Positions 1 through 5,864 of a stretch of DNA of 5,864 bases are shown here, in pieces (the first letter of the stretch is position 1; each line of letters begins with the position of its first letter). The stretch is from Chloroflexota bacterium (GTDB lineage: Bacteria; Chloroflexota; Anaerolineae; Aggregatilineales; Phototrophicaceae). Location: positions 1-5,864 of the forward strand of contig JAEVZT010000250.1 of NCBI GenBank assembly GCA_023392115.1, in the 5' to 3' direction. A model generated the notes under the pieces. It had not been told where the DNA came from and did not search any database. It was given only the letters and a program-made list of their open reading frames with translations. Both the position numbers and the translations under genes were made by a program.

Positions 1-248
1 GCACGGTCTACGAGTTTGCGACGATCCGCGAGTATATCAACGCGGTTTACCTGCGCGGCGCGCTCATGCTCCACGATCTGCGCGACGATCTGGGGACGGA
101 CGCCTTTTTCGACTGGCTGGCGCGTTACGCGGAAGCCGGATCAGGGCGCTTGGTAACGCCCGATATGTTCTGGTCGCTCTTGACGCCGGAACAGCTTGAG
201 CAGACGCGCCAGACCCGCGCCGAGTACATGACTCTGCCGCCACTGTGA
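1..248 (+). CDS. M1-family metallopeptidase (aminopeptidase N-like), C-terminal end only
   Basis: Only the last 81 codons are present. The reading frame enters from the left edge (first whole codon at base 3) and stops at TGA 246-248. The visible stretch includes VYLRGALMLHDLRDDLG followed by FFDWLARYAEAGSGRLVTPD. This matches the well-known helical segment of M1 peptidases that follows the catalytic region: a conserved Tyr, then a G-A-x-x-L-H-x-L-R helix, a G-x-x-x-F pair, and a Y...T-x-x-x-F segment. The zinc-binding HExxH motif and the GxMEN motif would lie upstream, outside the window, so catalytic competence cannot be judged. Family members remove N-terminal amino acids from peptides using a single zinc ion. 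A lipoprotein or secreted form is possible, but the N-terminus is not visible. The gene converges on the NmrA-like gene. The family assignment is fairly secure; the exact subfamily is not. Confidence 0.72.
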   Translation, partial: TVYEFATIREYINAVYLRGALMLHDLRDDLGTDAFFDWLARYAEAGSGRLVTPDMFWSLLTPEQLEQTRQTRAEYMTLPPL

Positions 249-264
249 GGGCACTCGCCCTCAC
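245..264 (+). terminator. Perfect 8-bp hairpin overlapping the peptidase stop codon
   Basis: Arms GTGAGGGC (245-252) and GCCCTCAC (257-264) are exact reverse complements around a four-base ACTC loop, and the TGA stop is inside the left arm. It lies in the convergent gap between the peptidase and the NmrA-like gene, where a terminator is expected. No T-tract follows on either strand, so it is not a canonical intrinsic terminator. It may instead block 3' exonucleases, or act as a weak transcription end. Confidence 0.4.
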
Positions 265-381
265 GCTGCCATCCACGCATAGCGGCTTGGCGGGCTGAGT
301 CTTCCTGCTCATGTTCGCGATCGACTGGGTGATGAAGCGCCGGAAGCAGTTCCGCCGCGCGGAGCTTGAACCGGAACTCGC

Positions 382-1260
382 CTAGCTTGCTGGCGTCTGC
401 GAACTTTTCCAGTTCCGCAGCCACGCTTCGGCGCTGAATGCTTCTGGATGTATCGCCCGCGTAGGTTCGGTTTCCAGATCAAGCTTGCCAGTTCGCTGCC
501 ACGTCCACATGGTGATTAAGTCCGTTCCAACGAAGCGCTTGAACAGCCAGACAGGCATCGGGAAACTTGATGGTTCCCTACCCATCACCTCGCGATAGAT
601 AGCGCGGCACTCTTCGATCGACTTGACGTCGCTCGCAAGTCGAATGTCCCGACCGATATATTGTTCCGGCAAAGCAAACCCTTTGGCAGCGATCGTGCCG
701 ATGTCAGAAACTGACATCCAGCCGATAGGGCGCGACGCTCCCATCAGCTTGGGCATGAGGTACCATGTGGAGACCTGTGGGTAGTAACCCTTGTCGGTCA
801 TCAATTCCATAAACCCCATCGGTCGCAGGATTGTCAGGGGGATGCCCTGCGCCTTCATGTGCGCTTCGACTTCCAGTTTCGAGTCCCATGAGCCGATCCC
901 TGTTGGCTCGCCGATGCCTGTCGAGGCATAGACCAGATGTCGAACATTCGCCTCTTTGGCTGCATCTGCGACCAGTTTGCCCTGACGAACCTCAGACTCT
1001 ATGCCGCTGATCATCGGATTCTGGCCGCTGAAGACGCCGTACGCTCCTCGAAAAGCGTTCTGAAGGGACTTAGGGTCTTCCATGTTGCCTTGGACAACTT
1101 CTGCCCCTTCGGCGGCGAGTGCTTGCGCCTTCTTGCTGTTGGGGTTTCGCGTCAGCGCACGTACATGCCAGCCATCTTGCAGCAGCGCACGTGCGACAGC
1201 ACTCCCTTGACGTCCGGTAGCTCCGGTTACGACGATAATCCTACGCGAGTCGGCATTCAT
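382..1260 (-). CDS. NmrA/HSCARG-like NAD(P)-binding protein (atypical short-chain dehydrogenase fold)
   Basis: The product is 292 residues from the chosen start. A Rossmann fold opens with beta strand RRIIVVTGATGRQGS; the GATGRQG dinucleotide loop is at residues 13-19. After the second strand, VRALTRNP places an Arg (residue 38) where NADP-preferring members contact the 2'-phosphate. Further family landmarks are GQNPM (79-83), VYASTG (about 110-115), a conserved Lys at 128 in the DSKLEVE helix, and LRPMGFMEL (145-153). The usual SDR YxxxK catalytic pair is absent, as in NmrA-type proteins, which act as redox sensors/regulators or as poorly characterised oxidoreductases. Substrate and role are unknown here. 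An ATG six codons upstream (1276-1278) would give 298 residues. I prefer the ATG at 1258-1260 because a GGGGG lies 7 bases before it, while the upstream ATG has no Shine-Dalgarno sequence. The gene has about 52-53% GC in hand-counted blocks, lower than its neighbours, which suggests a different origin. Confidence 0.85.
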   Translation of the reverse strand: MNADSRRIIVVTGATGRQGSAVARALLQDGWHVRALTRNPNSKKAQALAAEGAEVVQGNMEDPKSLQNAFRGAYGVFSGQNPMISGIESEVRQGKLVADAAKEANVRHLVYASTGIGEPTGIGSWDSKLEVEAHMKAQGIPLTILRPMGFMELMTDKGYYPQVSTWYLMPKLMGASRPIGWMSVSDIGTIAAKGFALPEQYIGRDIRLASDVKSIEECRAIYREVMGREPSSFPMPVWLFKRFVGTDLITMWTWQRTGKLDLETEPTRAIHPEAFSAEAWLRNWKSSQTPAS

Positions 1261-1267
1261 ACCACTA

Positions 1268-1272
1268 CCCCC
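1268..1272 (-). promoter_or_regulatory. Shine-Dalgarno-like GGGGG deciding the NmrA-like start
   Basis: On the minus strand GGGGG sits 7 bases before the ATG at 1258-1260, a normal ribosome-binding distance. The in-frame ATG at 1276-1278 has no purine-rich run ahead of it, so the shorter protein is the better model. Confidence 0.5.
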
Positions 1273-1299
1273 AAGCATGGATATCGAGCGGTATGAATC

Positions 1300-1330
1300 A
1301 CTATAGCATAGAGTAGCTTGCGGATGTCAC
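1300..1330 (-). promoter_or_regulatory. Candidate sigma70-type promoter for the NmrA-like gene
   Basis: Read on the minus strand, GTGACA (plus-strand 1325-1330, 5 of 6 to TTGACA) is followed after 19 bases by TATAGT (1300-1305, 5 of 6 to TATAAT). The 19-base spacer is at the long end of the usual range. Transcription would begin near 1293, giving a leader of about 33 bases to the preferred start codon. Its position in the 120-base gap after the yifB stop fits a gene transcribed independently of yifB. Confidence 0.4.
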
Positions 1331-1380
1331 CCAACGTGAAATCGGGTAAGTACGGTTACGCGCCGCTACACCATGACCGC

Positions 1381-2907
1381 CTATGGTCGGTACTGAATCG
1401 CTTCGGCGACGTGCTGCACCTCGATCCGCTCGCAGTCGCCCAAATCGGCGATCGTCCGGCTCAGCTTGAGGACGCGGTGATAGGCGCGGGCGCTCAACTG
1501 CATCCGCTTGACCGACAGCTCCAAGAGCTGGCGGGCTTCTGGCGCGAGGACGCAGAAGCGCTGAATCTCGCTGACGCTCATGTCGGCGTTGGCGTAGATG
1601 CCCCGCAGCCCGTCGAAGCGCGCGCGCTGACGTTCGCGCGCCCGCTCGATCCGTTCGCGGATCGCCGCCGACGACTCGCCGCGTCCGGCGTTCATCAGCT
1701 TGTCGTGCTCGACGCGCGGCACGTCGATGTGAATGTCGATGCGGTCGAGCAGGGGACCCGACAGCTTGCTCTGGTAGCGCGTGATCATCGCCGGGGTGCA
1801 GGTACACGGCTTGACCGGATCGCCGAAGTAGCCACACGGACAGGGATTCAATGCAAGCACCAGCAGGAAGTTTGCCGGGAAGGTCAGGCTGCCCTTCGCC
1901 CGGCTGATAGTGACGAGCTTGTCCTCGATCGGCTGGCGCAGTACTTCGAGGACGTGGGTCGAAAGCTCGGTCGCCTCGTCGAGAAACAGCACGCCGCGAT
2001 GCGACAGGGTGCATTCCCCCGGCTTGGGGATCGATCCGCCGCCGATCATACCCGCCTGTGAAATTGTGTGGTGCGGGGCGCGGAATGGGCGCGTCTGCAT
2101 CAGCGGGTGGTCGCTCTGGAGCAGGTCCGCGACCGAGTAGATGCGCGTCACTTCGAGCGCTTCTTCGAGACTCATGCGCGGCAAGATTCCGGGAATGGCG
2201 CGGGCGATCAGCGTTTTGCCCGTTCCCGGCGACCCGCGCATGAGCAGGTTGTGATTGCCGCCCGCCGCGATTTCCACCGCGCGCTTGACAAGTTCCTGAC
2301 CGGCGATATCGGCGAAATCGGTAATGCTGTCAGGCAGCAGGTCAGCGGTGTTCAGAGCCGCCGGATCAATCTGGTAGGCGGGGATCGGGTTCAAGCCGTA
2401 CAGGTGCTCGACCAGCTGACCGAGCGAGCGCAGCGGGATAATGTCGATACCCCGCACCAGTCCCGCTTCCGGCGCGTCGGCGGCGGGGACGTAAACCGTC
2501 TTGTAGCCCGCTTGGTAGGCGGCGTATGCCATCGCCATCACGCCTTTGACATGGCGCACCGTGCCGTCAAGCGACAGCTCGCCGATGAACATGGCGTCCT
2601 GAAGCGCCGCCAGCGGCACCTGATCGGTGGCAGCCAGCACGCCGACGGCGATCGCCAGATCGTAAGCGGGTCCGTGCTTGGGCAGGTCAGCCGGACTCAG
2701 ATTGACGACGTAACCCTTCTGTGGGAATTGGAGCGACGAGTTCTTGATCGCGGCGCGGACGCGCTCGCGGCTCTCTTTGACGGCGTTGTCGGGCAAACCG
2801 ACAATGTTGAAGGTCGGGATTCCGGCGCGGGGATTAAAATCGGTCTGGACTTCGACAACCCAGCCGTCGAGTCCGACAAGGGCGCAGGCGTGAACGATGG
2901 CAAGCAT
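1381..2907 (-). CDS. comM: YifB/ComM family Mg-chelatase-like AAA+ ATPase
   Basis: At 508 residues this is the normal full length for the family. Residues 1-195 form the N-terminal Lon-S5-like domain, with family landmarks FNIVGLPDNAVKESRERVRA (33-52), NLSPADLPKHGPAYDLAIA (69-87) and FIGELSLDG (107-115). The Mg-chelatase-type AAA+ core has Walker A GSPGTGKT (225-232), RAPHHTIS (276-283), Walker B VLFLDE (306-311) and sensor-1 region LNPCPCG (353-359). The paired Cys 356/358 and 368/370 resemble a metal-binding knuckle and are usual in the family. SGPLLDRIDIHI (383-394) holds the likely Arg finger, and SARAYHRVLKLSRTIADL (472-489) the sensor-2 helix. Characterised ComM (e.g. Vibrio cholerae) is a hexameric helicase that drives branch migration of D-loops during natural transformation; many non-competent bacteria carry it too, so the physiological role here is inferred. 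The start is supported by GGGAG (2913-2917) 5 bases upstream. The stop is TAG at 1381-1383. Confidence 0.95.
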   Translation of the reverse strand: MLAIVHACALVGLDGWVVEVQTDFNPRAGIPTFNIVGLPDNAVKESRERVRAAIKNSSLQFPQKGYVVNLSPADLPKHGPAYDLAIAVGVLAATDQVPLAALQDAMFIGELSLDGTVRHVKGVMAMAYAAYQAGYKTVYVPAADAPEAGLVRGIDIIPLRSLGQLVEHLYGLNPIPAYQIDPAALNTADLLPDSITDFADIAGQELVKRAVEIAAGGNHNLLMRGSPGTGKTLIARAIPGILPRMSLEEALEVTRIYSVADLLQSDHPLMQTRPFRAPHHTISQAGMIGGGSIPKPGECTLSHRGVLFLDEATELSTHVLEVLRQPIEDKLVTISRAKGSLTFPANFLLVLALNPCPCGYFGDPVKPCTCTPAMITRYQSKLSGPLLDRIDIHIDVPRVEHDKLMNAGRGESSAAIRERIERARERQRARFDGLRGIYANADMSVSEIQRFCVLAPEARQLLELSVKRMQLSARAYHRVLKLSRTIADLGDCERIEVQHVAEAIQYRP

Positions 2908-2944
2908 GAAGGCTCCCTGCGTGGTGTCGATTCAATTCCCCTCA

Positions 2945-2950
2945 AGTATA
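2945..2950 (-). promoter_or_regulatory. Candidate -10 box (TATACT) for yifB/comM
   Basis: On the minus strand TATACT matches TATAAT at 5 of 6 positions and would start transcription near 2938, giving a roughly 30-base leader that includes the GGGAG ribosome-binding site. The best upstream element, TTGTTA, is only 4 of 6 to the -35 consensus and 19 bases away. The call rests on the -10 box and its position in the divergent intergenic region. Confidence 0.4.
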
Positions 2951-3006
2951 GACCCGAATGCGGTGCATATAACAAAACTCATCCTGTGAATTTGTCCAAG
3001 ATTGCG

Positions 3007-3012
3007 TATGAT
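3007..3012 (+). promoter_or_regulatory. Candidate -10 box (TATGAT) for the SLC13-type transporter
   Basis: TATGAT is 5 of 6 to the -10 consensus and lies 53 bases before the transporter ATG. No good -35 box is present at 16-18 bases. TGTAAT at 3035-3040 (also 5 of 6) is an alternative closer to the gene; it too lacks a clear -35. At least one promoter must lie in 2908-3065, since the flanking genes diverge, but which box is used cannot be settled by eye. Confidence 0.3.
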
Positions 3013-3033
3013 CATGCCCCACGTTTATTTGTT

Positions 3034-3044
3034 GTGTAATACAC
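3034..3044 (+). promoter_or_regulatory. Operator-like palindrome GTGTA-A-TACAC
   Basis: Two perfect 5-base arms flank a single central A, 21 bases before the transporter start codon and overlapping one of its candidate -10 boxes (TGTAAT). A repressor site here would block transporter expression. The arms are short, so chance remains plausible; no regulator gene lies in the window to support it. Confidence 0.25.
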
Positions 3045-3065
3045 GGAAACGAGTCTTAGAAAAGC

Positions 3066-4850
3066 ATGGATCCACAGATCGCGCTGCTGCTCGTGATCAT
3101 TGGCGTTGCGCTGGTGCTGTTCGCGCTTGAGCGTGTCCCGGCGGATGTGGTGGCGCTGGGCGTGATGATCATTCTGATCCTTAGCGGAATCCTGACGCCC
3201 GAAGAAGCCTTCGCCGGGTTTGGCAGCAGCACCGTCATGCTCATCCTCGGCTTGCTGATTCAGACGGCGGCGCTGTCGCGAACCGGCGTTGTCGATTACG
3301 CCGGGCGGCTGATTTACCGCTACACGGGCAGCAGCCCAAACCGCGTGCTGATTATCGTCATGGTGTCGGTGGGTGTGTTGAGCGCGTTCATGAGCAACAC
3401 GGCGGCGACTGCGTTTTTCGTCCCGCTGGTCATCGGCATCGCCCGCCGCGCCAAGATGAGTCCGTCAAAGCTGTTGATGCCGCTGGCGTTCGCGTCGATT
3501 TTGAGCAGTTCGGTGACGCTCGTCAGCACGTCAACCAACATCCTCGTCAGCGGCTTGATGGTGCGTTATGGTCTCGAGTCGATAGATATGTTGGAACTTG
3601 CGCCGGTCGGCATCCCGATCGCCGTCGTCGGCATCTTCTACATGTATTTCATCGGACGCCGCCTGATCCCCGATCGCTTTTCGCCTGAAGAAGTCGAGGG
3701 TGGACTGGAGTCGCGACTGTACCTGACCGAGATCATCGTCACAGACGAGTCGCCGCTGGCGGGGAAAACGCTCTCCGAGACGAGTCTCGGGCGTGACCTC
3801 GATCTGCGCGTGCTGCGCATCGTCCGCGAAAAGAAACGGTATCTCGTCCCGCGCGCCGATCAGCGGCTTGAGGATGGCGACGTGCTGCTTGTCGAGGGCG
3901 GGCGCGACGAAATCCTCAAGGTCAAGTCGATGAACGGCGTTGGCATTAAGGCGGACGTGCGGCTCGGCGATCCGCTGCTCAACACCGAGGGAATTCGCCT
4001 CGTCGAAGGTTTGGTACAGCCCGGTTCAGCCCTGATCGGACGCACGCTCAACGGCATCCGCTTTCGTGACAGCTACGGCTTGCAGGTGCTGGCGATCAAC
4101 CGGCACGGTCAATCGCTGCGGCGAAAACTGAGCGTAATCCGCCTCCAGCTTGGCGACGTGCTGCTGATACAGGGCGAGCCTGAACGGTTGGCGGAGCTTG
4201 AGCGCGACGACATTGTCCGCGTGTTGGAGCCGGTCGCGGCGGTGATTCCGCACCCTCGCCGCGCGCGGGTCGCGATCGCGATCTTCGCCGGGTCGCTGTT
4301 GGTCGCGGCGCTGAACGTTTTGCCGCTGGCGGTCACCGTCCTTATCGGGGCGCTGCTCGTCTTTCTAACGCGCTGCATCACGCCCGAAGAAGCCTATCGC
4401 GATGTCGAGTGGAAAGCGCTGATCCTGATCGGCAGCATGCTGGCGCTTGGCGTGGCGATGGACTATACAGGGACGGCGGATTTCATCGCCCAGCAGATCG
4501 TCAACCTCGTCGGCGGGCTGTCGCCGATGCTGCTGCTGACGGGGTTCTTTGTCGTCACCGTGCTGCTAACTCAACCGATGTCCAATCAGGCGGCGGCGGT
4601 GGTCGTCATTCCGGTGGCGATCCAGACGGCGCTCCAGCTCAACTTCGACCCGCGCCCGTTCGCGATCATGATCGCGGTGGCGGCGAGCTGCTCGTACATG
4701 ACGCCGCTCGAACCGTCATGCTTGATGGTCTTCGCGCCGGGTCGCTACCGTTTCGTCGACTTCCTGCGCGTCGGCACGCTGCTGACCGTGCTAGTCTACT
4801 TTGTCGCCATCCTCCTCGTACCGATGATCTGGAGCGTCAACCCCGCCTGA
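3066..4850 (+). CDS. SLC13/DASS-type permease with two RCK_C (TrkA-C) domains
   Basis: The protein has 594 residues, usual for this architecture (E. coli YfbS is a similarly built, uncharacterised relative). The N-terminal membrane half (about 1-195) contains SNTAATAFFVP (100-110), matching the first Ser-Asn-Thr substrate/sodium signature of DASS carriers, and STSTNILVSG (144-153). Two soluble RCK_C domains follow, at about 210-280 (LSETSLGRDLDLRVLRIVRE, LEDGDVLLVEGG) and 300-370 (LNGIRFRDSYGLQVLAINRH, LQLGDVLLIQGE). The second membrane half (about 393-582) repeats the first, with MSNQAAAVVVIP (495-506) as the second signature and SYMTPLEPSC (533-542). Relatives move di/tricarboxylates, sulfate or other anions, often with sodium; the substrate cannot be read here. 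RCK_C domains suggest gating by a small ligand or nucleotide. The start fits family alignments from memory, but the ribosome-binding site (AGAAAAG) is weak. There is no signal peptide beyond the first membrane segment. Confidence 0.93.
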   Translation: MDPQIALLLVIIGVALVLFALERVPADVVALGVMIILILSGILTPEEAFAGFGSSTVMLILGLLIQTAALSRTGVVDYAGRLIYRYTGSSPNRVLIIVMVSVGVLSAFMSNTAATAFFVPLVIGIARRAKMSPSKLLMPLAFASILSSSVTLVSTSTNILVSGLMVRYGLESIDMLELAPVGIPIAVVGIFYMYFIGRRLIPDRFSPEEVEGGLESRLYLTEIIVTDESPLAGKTLSETSLGRDLDLRVLRIVREKKRYLVPRADQRLEDGDVLLVEGGRDEILKVKSMNGVGIKADVRLGDPLLNTEGIRLVEGLVQPGSALIGRTLNGIRFRDSYGLQVLAINRHGQSLRRKLSVIRLQLGDVLLIQGEPERLAELERDDIVRVLEPVAAVIPHPRRARVAIAIFAGSLLVAALNVLPLAVTVLIGALLVFLTRCITPEEAYRDVEWKALILIGSMLALGVAMDYTGTADFIAQQIVNLVGGLSPMLLLTGFFVVTVLLTQPMSNQAAAVVVIPVAIQTALQLNFDPRPFAIMIAVAASCSYMTPLEPSCLMVFAPGRYRFVDFLRVGTLLTVLVYFVAILLVPMIWSVNPA

Positions 4851-4862
4851 CGCAAAAGTGGG

Positions 4863-4868
4863 TATAAT
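4863..4868 (+). promoter_or_regulatory. Consensus -10 box (TATAAT) upstream of rarA
   Basis: A perfect TATAAT, preceded by TGGG (close to an extended -10), sits 12 bases after the transporter stop codon. No recognisable -35 lies 16-18 bases upstream, where the sequence is the end of the transporter coding region. Transcription would begin near 4875, so rarA can be expressed independently of the transporter with a leader of about 57 bases. Confidence 0.5.
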
Positions 4869-4879
4869 CACCGTGTTTC

Positions 4880-4909
4880 TAGAGGCATGGCAGTTACGCC
4901 ATGCCTCTA
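4880..4909 (+). promoter_or_regulatory. 12-bp perfect hairpin in the rarA leader
   Basis: Arms TAGAGGCATGGC (4880-4891) and GCCATGCCTCTA (4898-4909) pair perfectly around the six-base loop AGTTAC. The structure starts about five bases after the predicted rarA transcription start and ends 11 bases before the GGAG ribosome-binding site. There is no T-tract after it on either strand, so it is not a standard intrinsic terminator. It may stabilise the 5' end of the mRNA, bind a protein as DNA, or act as a U-less terminator for the transporter transcript. Confidence 0.55.
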
Positions 4910-4931
4910 CCGATCTTCATGGAGACGAACG

Positions 4932-5864
4932 ATGCCGGCTTCATCAAATGCGCGCCCGCTGGCGGATCGCATTCGCCCGGAAACGCTGGATGCGTTCATC
5001 GGACAGGCGCATCTGGTCGGGAAGGGCAAGCCGATCTATCAGGTGATCCACAACAACCGCGTCCACTCGATGATCTTCTGGGGACCGCCGGGTGTCGGCA
5101 AGACGACGCTGGCGCGCATCATCGCGCGGGCGACCGATCGCCAGTTCTACGAACTGTCGGCAGTCTCGGCGGTGAAGGACGATGTGCGCCAGATTGTCGA
5201 GCGTGCTCGCCGCGAACGTGACGGCGCTCCGCGCGACCTGTTCAGCATGAACGAGCCGCAGAGCCGCCAGCCCGCGCCGATCCTGTTCCTCGACGAAATC
5301 CACCGCTTCAACAAGGCACAGCAGGACTTTCTGCTGCCGTACATCGAGGATGGAACGGTCATTCTGATCGGCGCGACAACCGAGAACCCGAGTTTCGAGG
5401 TCATCCCGGCGCTGTTGTCACGCTGTCAGGTGTTCGCGCTCGAATCGCTGAATGAGGACGACATTCGCCGTATTCTCGTCGTCGGCGCGGAGACGCTCGG
5501 CGTGACGGTCAGCGACGAGGGGATCGACTTCCTGACCGCCTTCGCCGGCGGTGACGCGCGCCAGTCGCTCAACCTGCTCGAAACGACGGCGGAATTGTAC
5601 GCGCCCGAACGCGAACTCGATCTGGAACAGTTCAAGAACACGCTCCAGTCGAAACACCTGCGCTACGACAAAGCGGCGGAGGAGCACTACAACACCGCCA
5701 GCGCCTATATCAAGAGCATGCGCGCGAGCAATGTCGACGCCGCGCTGTACTATCTGGCGCGGATGGTCGACGCGGGCGAAGATCCGAAGTTCATTGCGCG
5801 GCGCATGGTGATCTTCGCCAGCGAAGACATCGGCATGGCAGACCCGCACGCGCTGGTGATCGCC
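4932..5864 (+). CDS. rarA: Replication-associated recombination protein A (RarA/MgsA/WRNIP1 family AAA+ ATPase), 3' end missing
   Basis: 311 codons are visible and the frame is still open at the window edge; the family is usually about 420-450 residues, so roughly the last quarter is missing. The N-terminus reads [20 protein letters not shown] (9-28), typical of RarA. Walker A is GPPGVGKT (51-58), Walker [11 protein letters not shown] (117-126), sensor 1 [11 protein letters not shown] (146-156), the Arg finger lies in LLSRCQVF (R164), and sensor 2 in [11 protein letters not shown] (R210). The MgsA C-terminal part begins with YDKAAEEHY (245-253) and continues through [20 protein letters not shown] (272-291) and [10 protein letters not shown] (296-305). 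RarA is a tetrameric, clamp-loader-like ATPase acting on DNA ends and gaps at stalled replication forks. About 18 residues (97-115) between the Walker motifs look like an inserted linker. The start is set by GGAGA (4921-4925) 6 bases upstream; an in-frame ATG at 4887 lies in the hairpin, has no well-spaced ribosome-binding site and would add residues unlike the family. Confidence 0.95.
   Translation, partial: MPASSNARPLADRIRPETLDAFIGQAHLVGKGKPIYQVIHNNRVHSMIFWGPPGVGKTTLARIIARATDRQFYELSAVSAVKDDVRQIVERARRERDGAPRDLFSMNEPQSRQPAPILFLDEIHRFNKAQQDFLLPYIEDGTVILIGATTENPSFEVIPALLSRCQVFALESLNEDDIRRILVVGAETLGVTVSDEGIDFLTAFAGGDARQSLNLLETTAELYAPERELDLEQFKNTLQSKHLRYDKAAEEHYNTASAYIKSMRASNVDAALYYLARMVDAGEDPKFIARRMVIFASEDIGMADPHALVIA

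Noticed and set aside
311..385. A 24-codon plus-strand open frame (begins MFAIDWVMKRRK) in the convergent gap
   Set aside because: The IDWVM stretch faintly recalls a motif of LINE-type reverse transcriptases, but there is no ribosome-binding site, no flanking homology and the frame is very short. A chance match is the best reading.
125..424. A 99-codon minus-strand open frame across the peptidase end and the convergent gap
   Set aside because: It overlaps the 3' ends of both real genes, its product resembles no known family, and no ribosome-binding site was seen.
1301..2061. Long open frames on both strands in alternative frames over the 3' part of yifB/comM
   Set aside because: They give low-complexity Arg/Ala/Asp-rich translations with no motif, and are explained by codon bias of the real gene.
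2972..2995. Possible inverted repeat ACAAA...TTTGT in the divergent intergenic region
   Set aside because: The arms are only 5 bases, 14 bases apart and AT-rich; such pairs are common by chance.
2068..3039. A 323-codon open frame on the plus strand, opposite yifB/comM
   Set aside because: It lies almost wholly antisense to a full-length, well-conserved AAA+ gene. Its translation is Arg/Gln/Val-rich with no recognisable domain, as expected for a shadow frame in GC-rich DNA.
4270..4281. Palindrome TCGCGATCGCGA, containing the HIP1 octamer known from cyanobacteria
   Set aside because: It is the only copy I noticed in the window and lies inside coding sequence, where alternating GCG/ATC codons produce it easily. 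It is not evidence of a cyanobacterial origin.
4887..4931. Longer rarA model starting at the in-frame ATG in the leader hairpin
   Set aside because: The purine run AGAGG is only 2 bases from that ATG, the added 15 residues do not look like RarA, and the ATG at 4932 has a well-placed GGAGA.
4409..5221. Plus-strand open frames in other frames over the transporter end and the rarA start
   Set aside because: They are frame-shifted readings of the transporter and rarA coding sequence, with no domains of their own.

Overview
The window looks like an ordinary chromosomal segment from a GC-rich bacterium. It holds five protein-coding genes, two of them cut by the window edges. No rRNA, tRNA, CRISPR array or insertion sequence could be recognised. 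The gene mix and the style of the promoters (for example a perfect TATAAT ahead of the last gene) would fit a member of the Chloroflexota, but this is a weak inference from gene content and composition, not from a marker gene.

Layout from left to right. Bases 1-248 (+) are the last 81 codons of a probable M1-family zinc aminopeptidase. Its stop codon lies inside a small perfect hairpin (245-264). Converging on it is an NmrA/HSCARG-like NAD(P)-binding protein (382-1260, -). This gene is visibly lower in GC than its neighbours and has its own candidate promoter. Upstream on the same strand is a full-length YifB/ComM family AAA+ ATPase (1381-2907, -). A 158-bp divergent intergenic region (2908-3065) carries candidate promoters for both directions and a small operator-like palindrome. 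It leads into a full-length SLC13/DASS-type membrane transporter with two RCK_C (TrkA-C) domains (3066-4850, +). An 81-bp gap with a consensus -10 box and a 12-bp perfect hairpin precedes rarA (4932 to the window end, +), which is cut after 311 codons.

Functionally the window is mixed. Two genes encode AAA+ ATPases that act on DNA recombination intermediates (ComM-like helicase, RarA). They lie on opposite strands with a transporter between them, so co-regulation is not evident. The peptidase, the NAD(P)-binding protein and the transporter have no clear link to those two or to each other. I found no convincing undescribed system. The points most worth a second look are the promoter-proximal hairpin before rarA, the compositionally different NmrA-like gene, and a linker insertion in the RarA ATPase domain.
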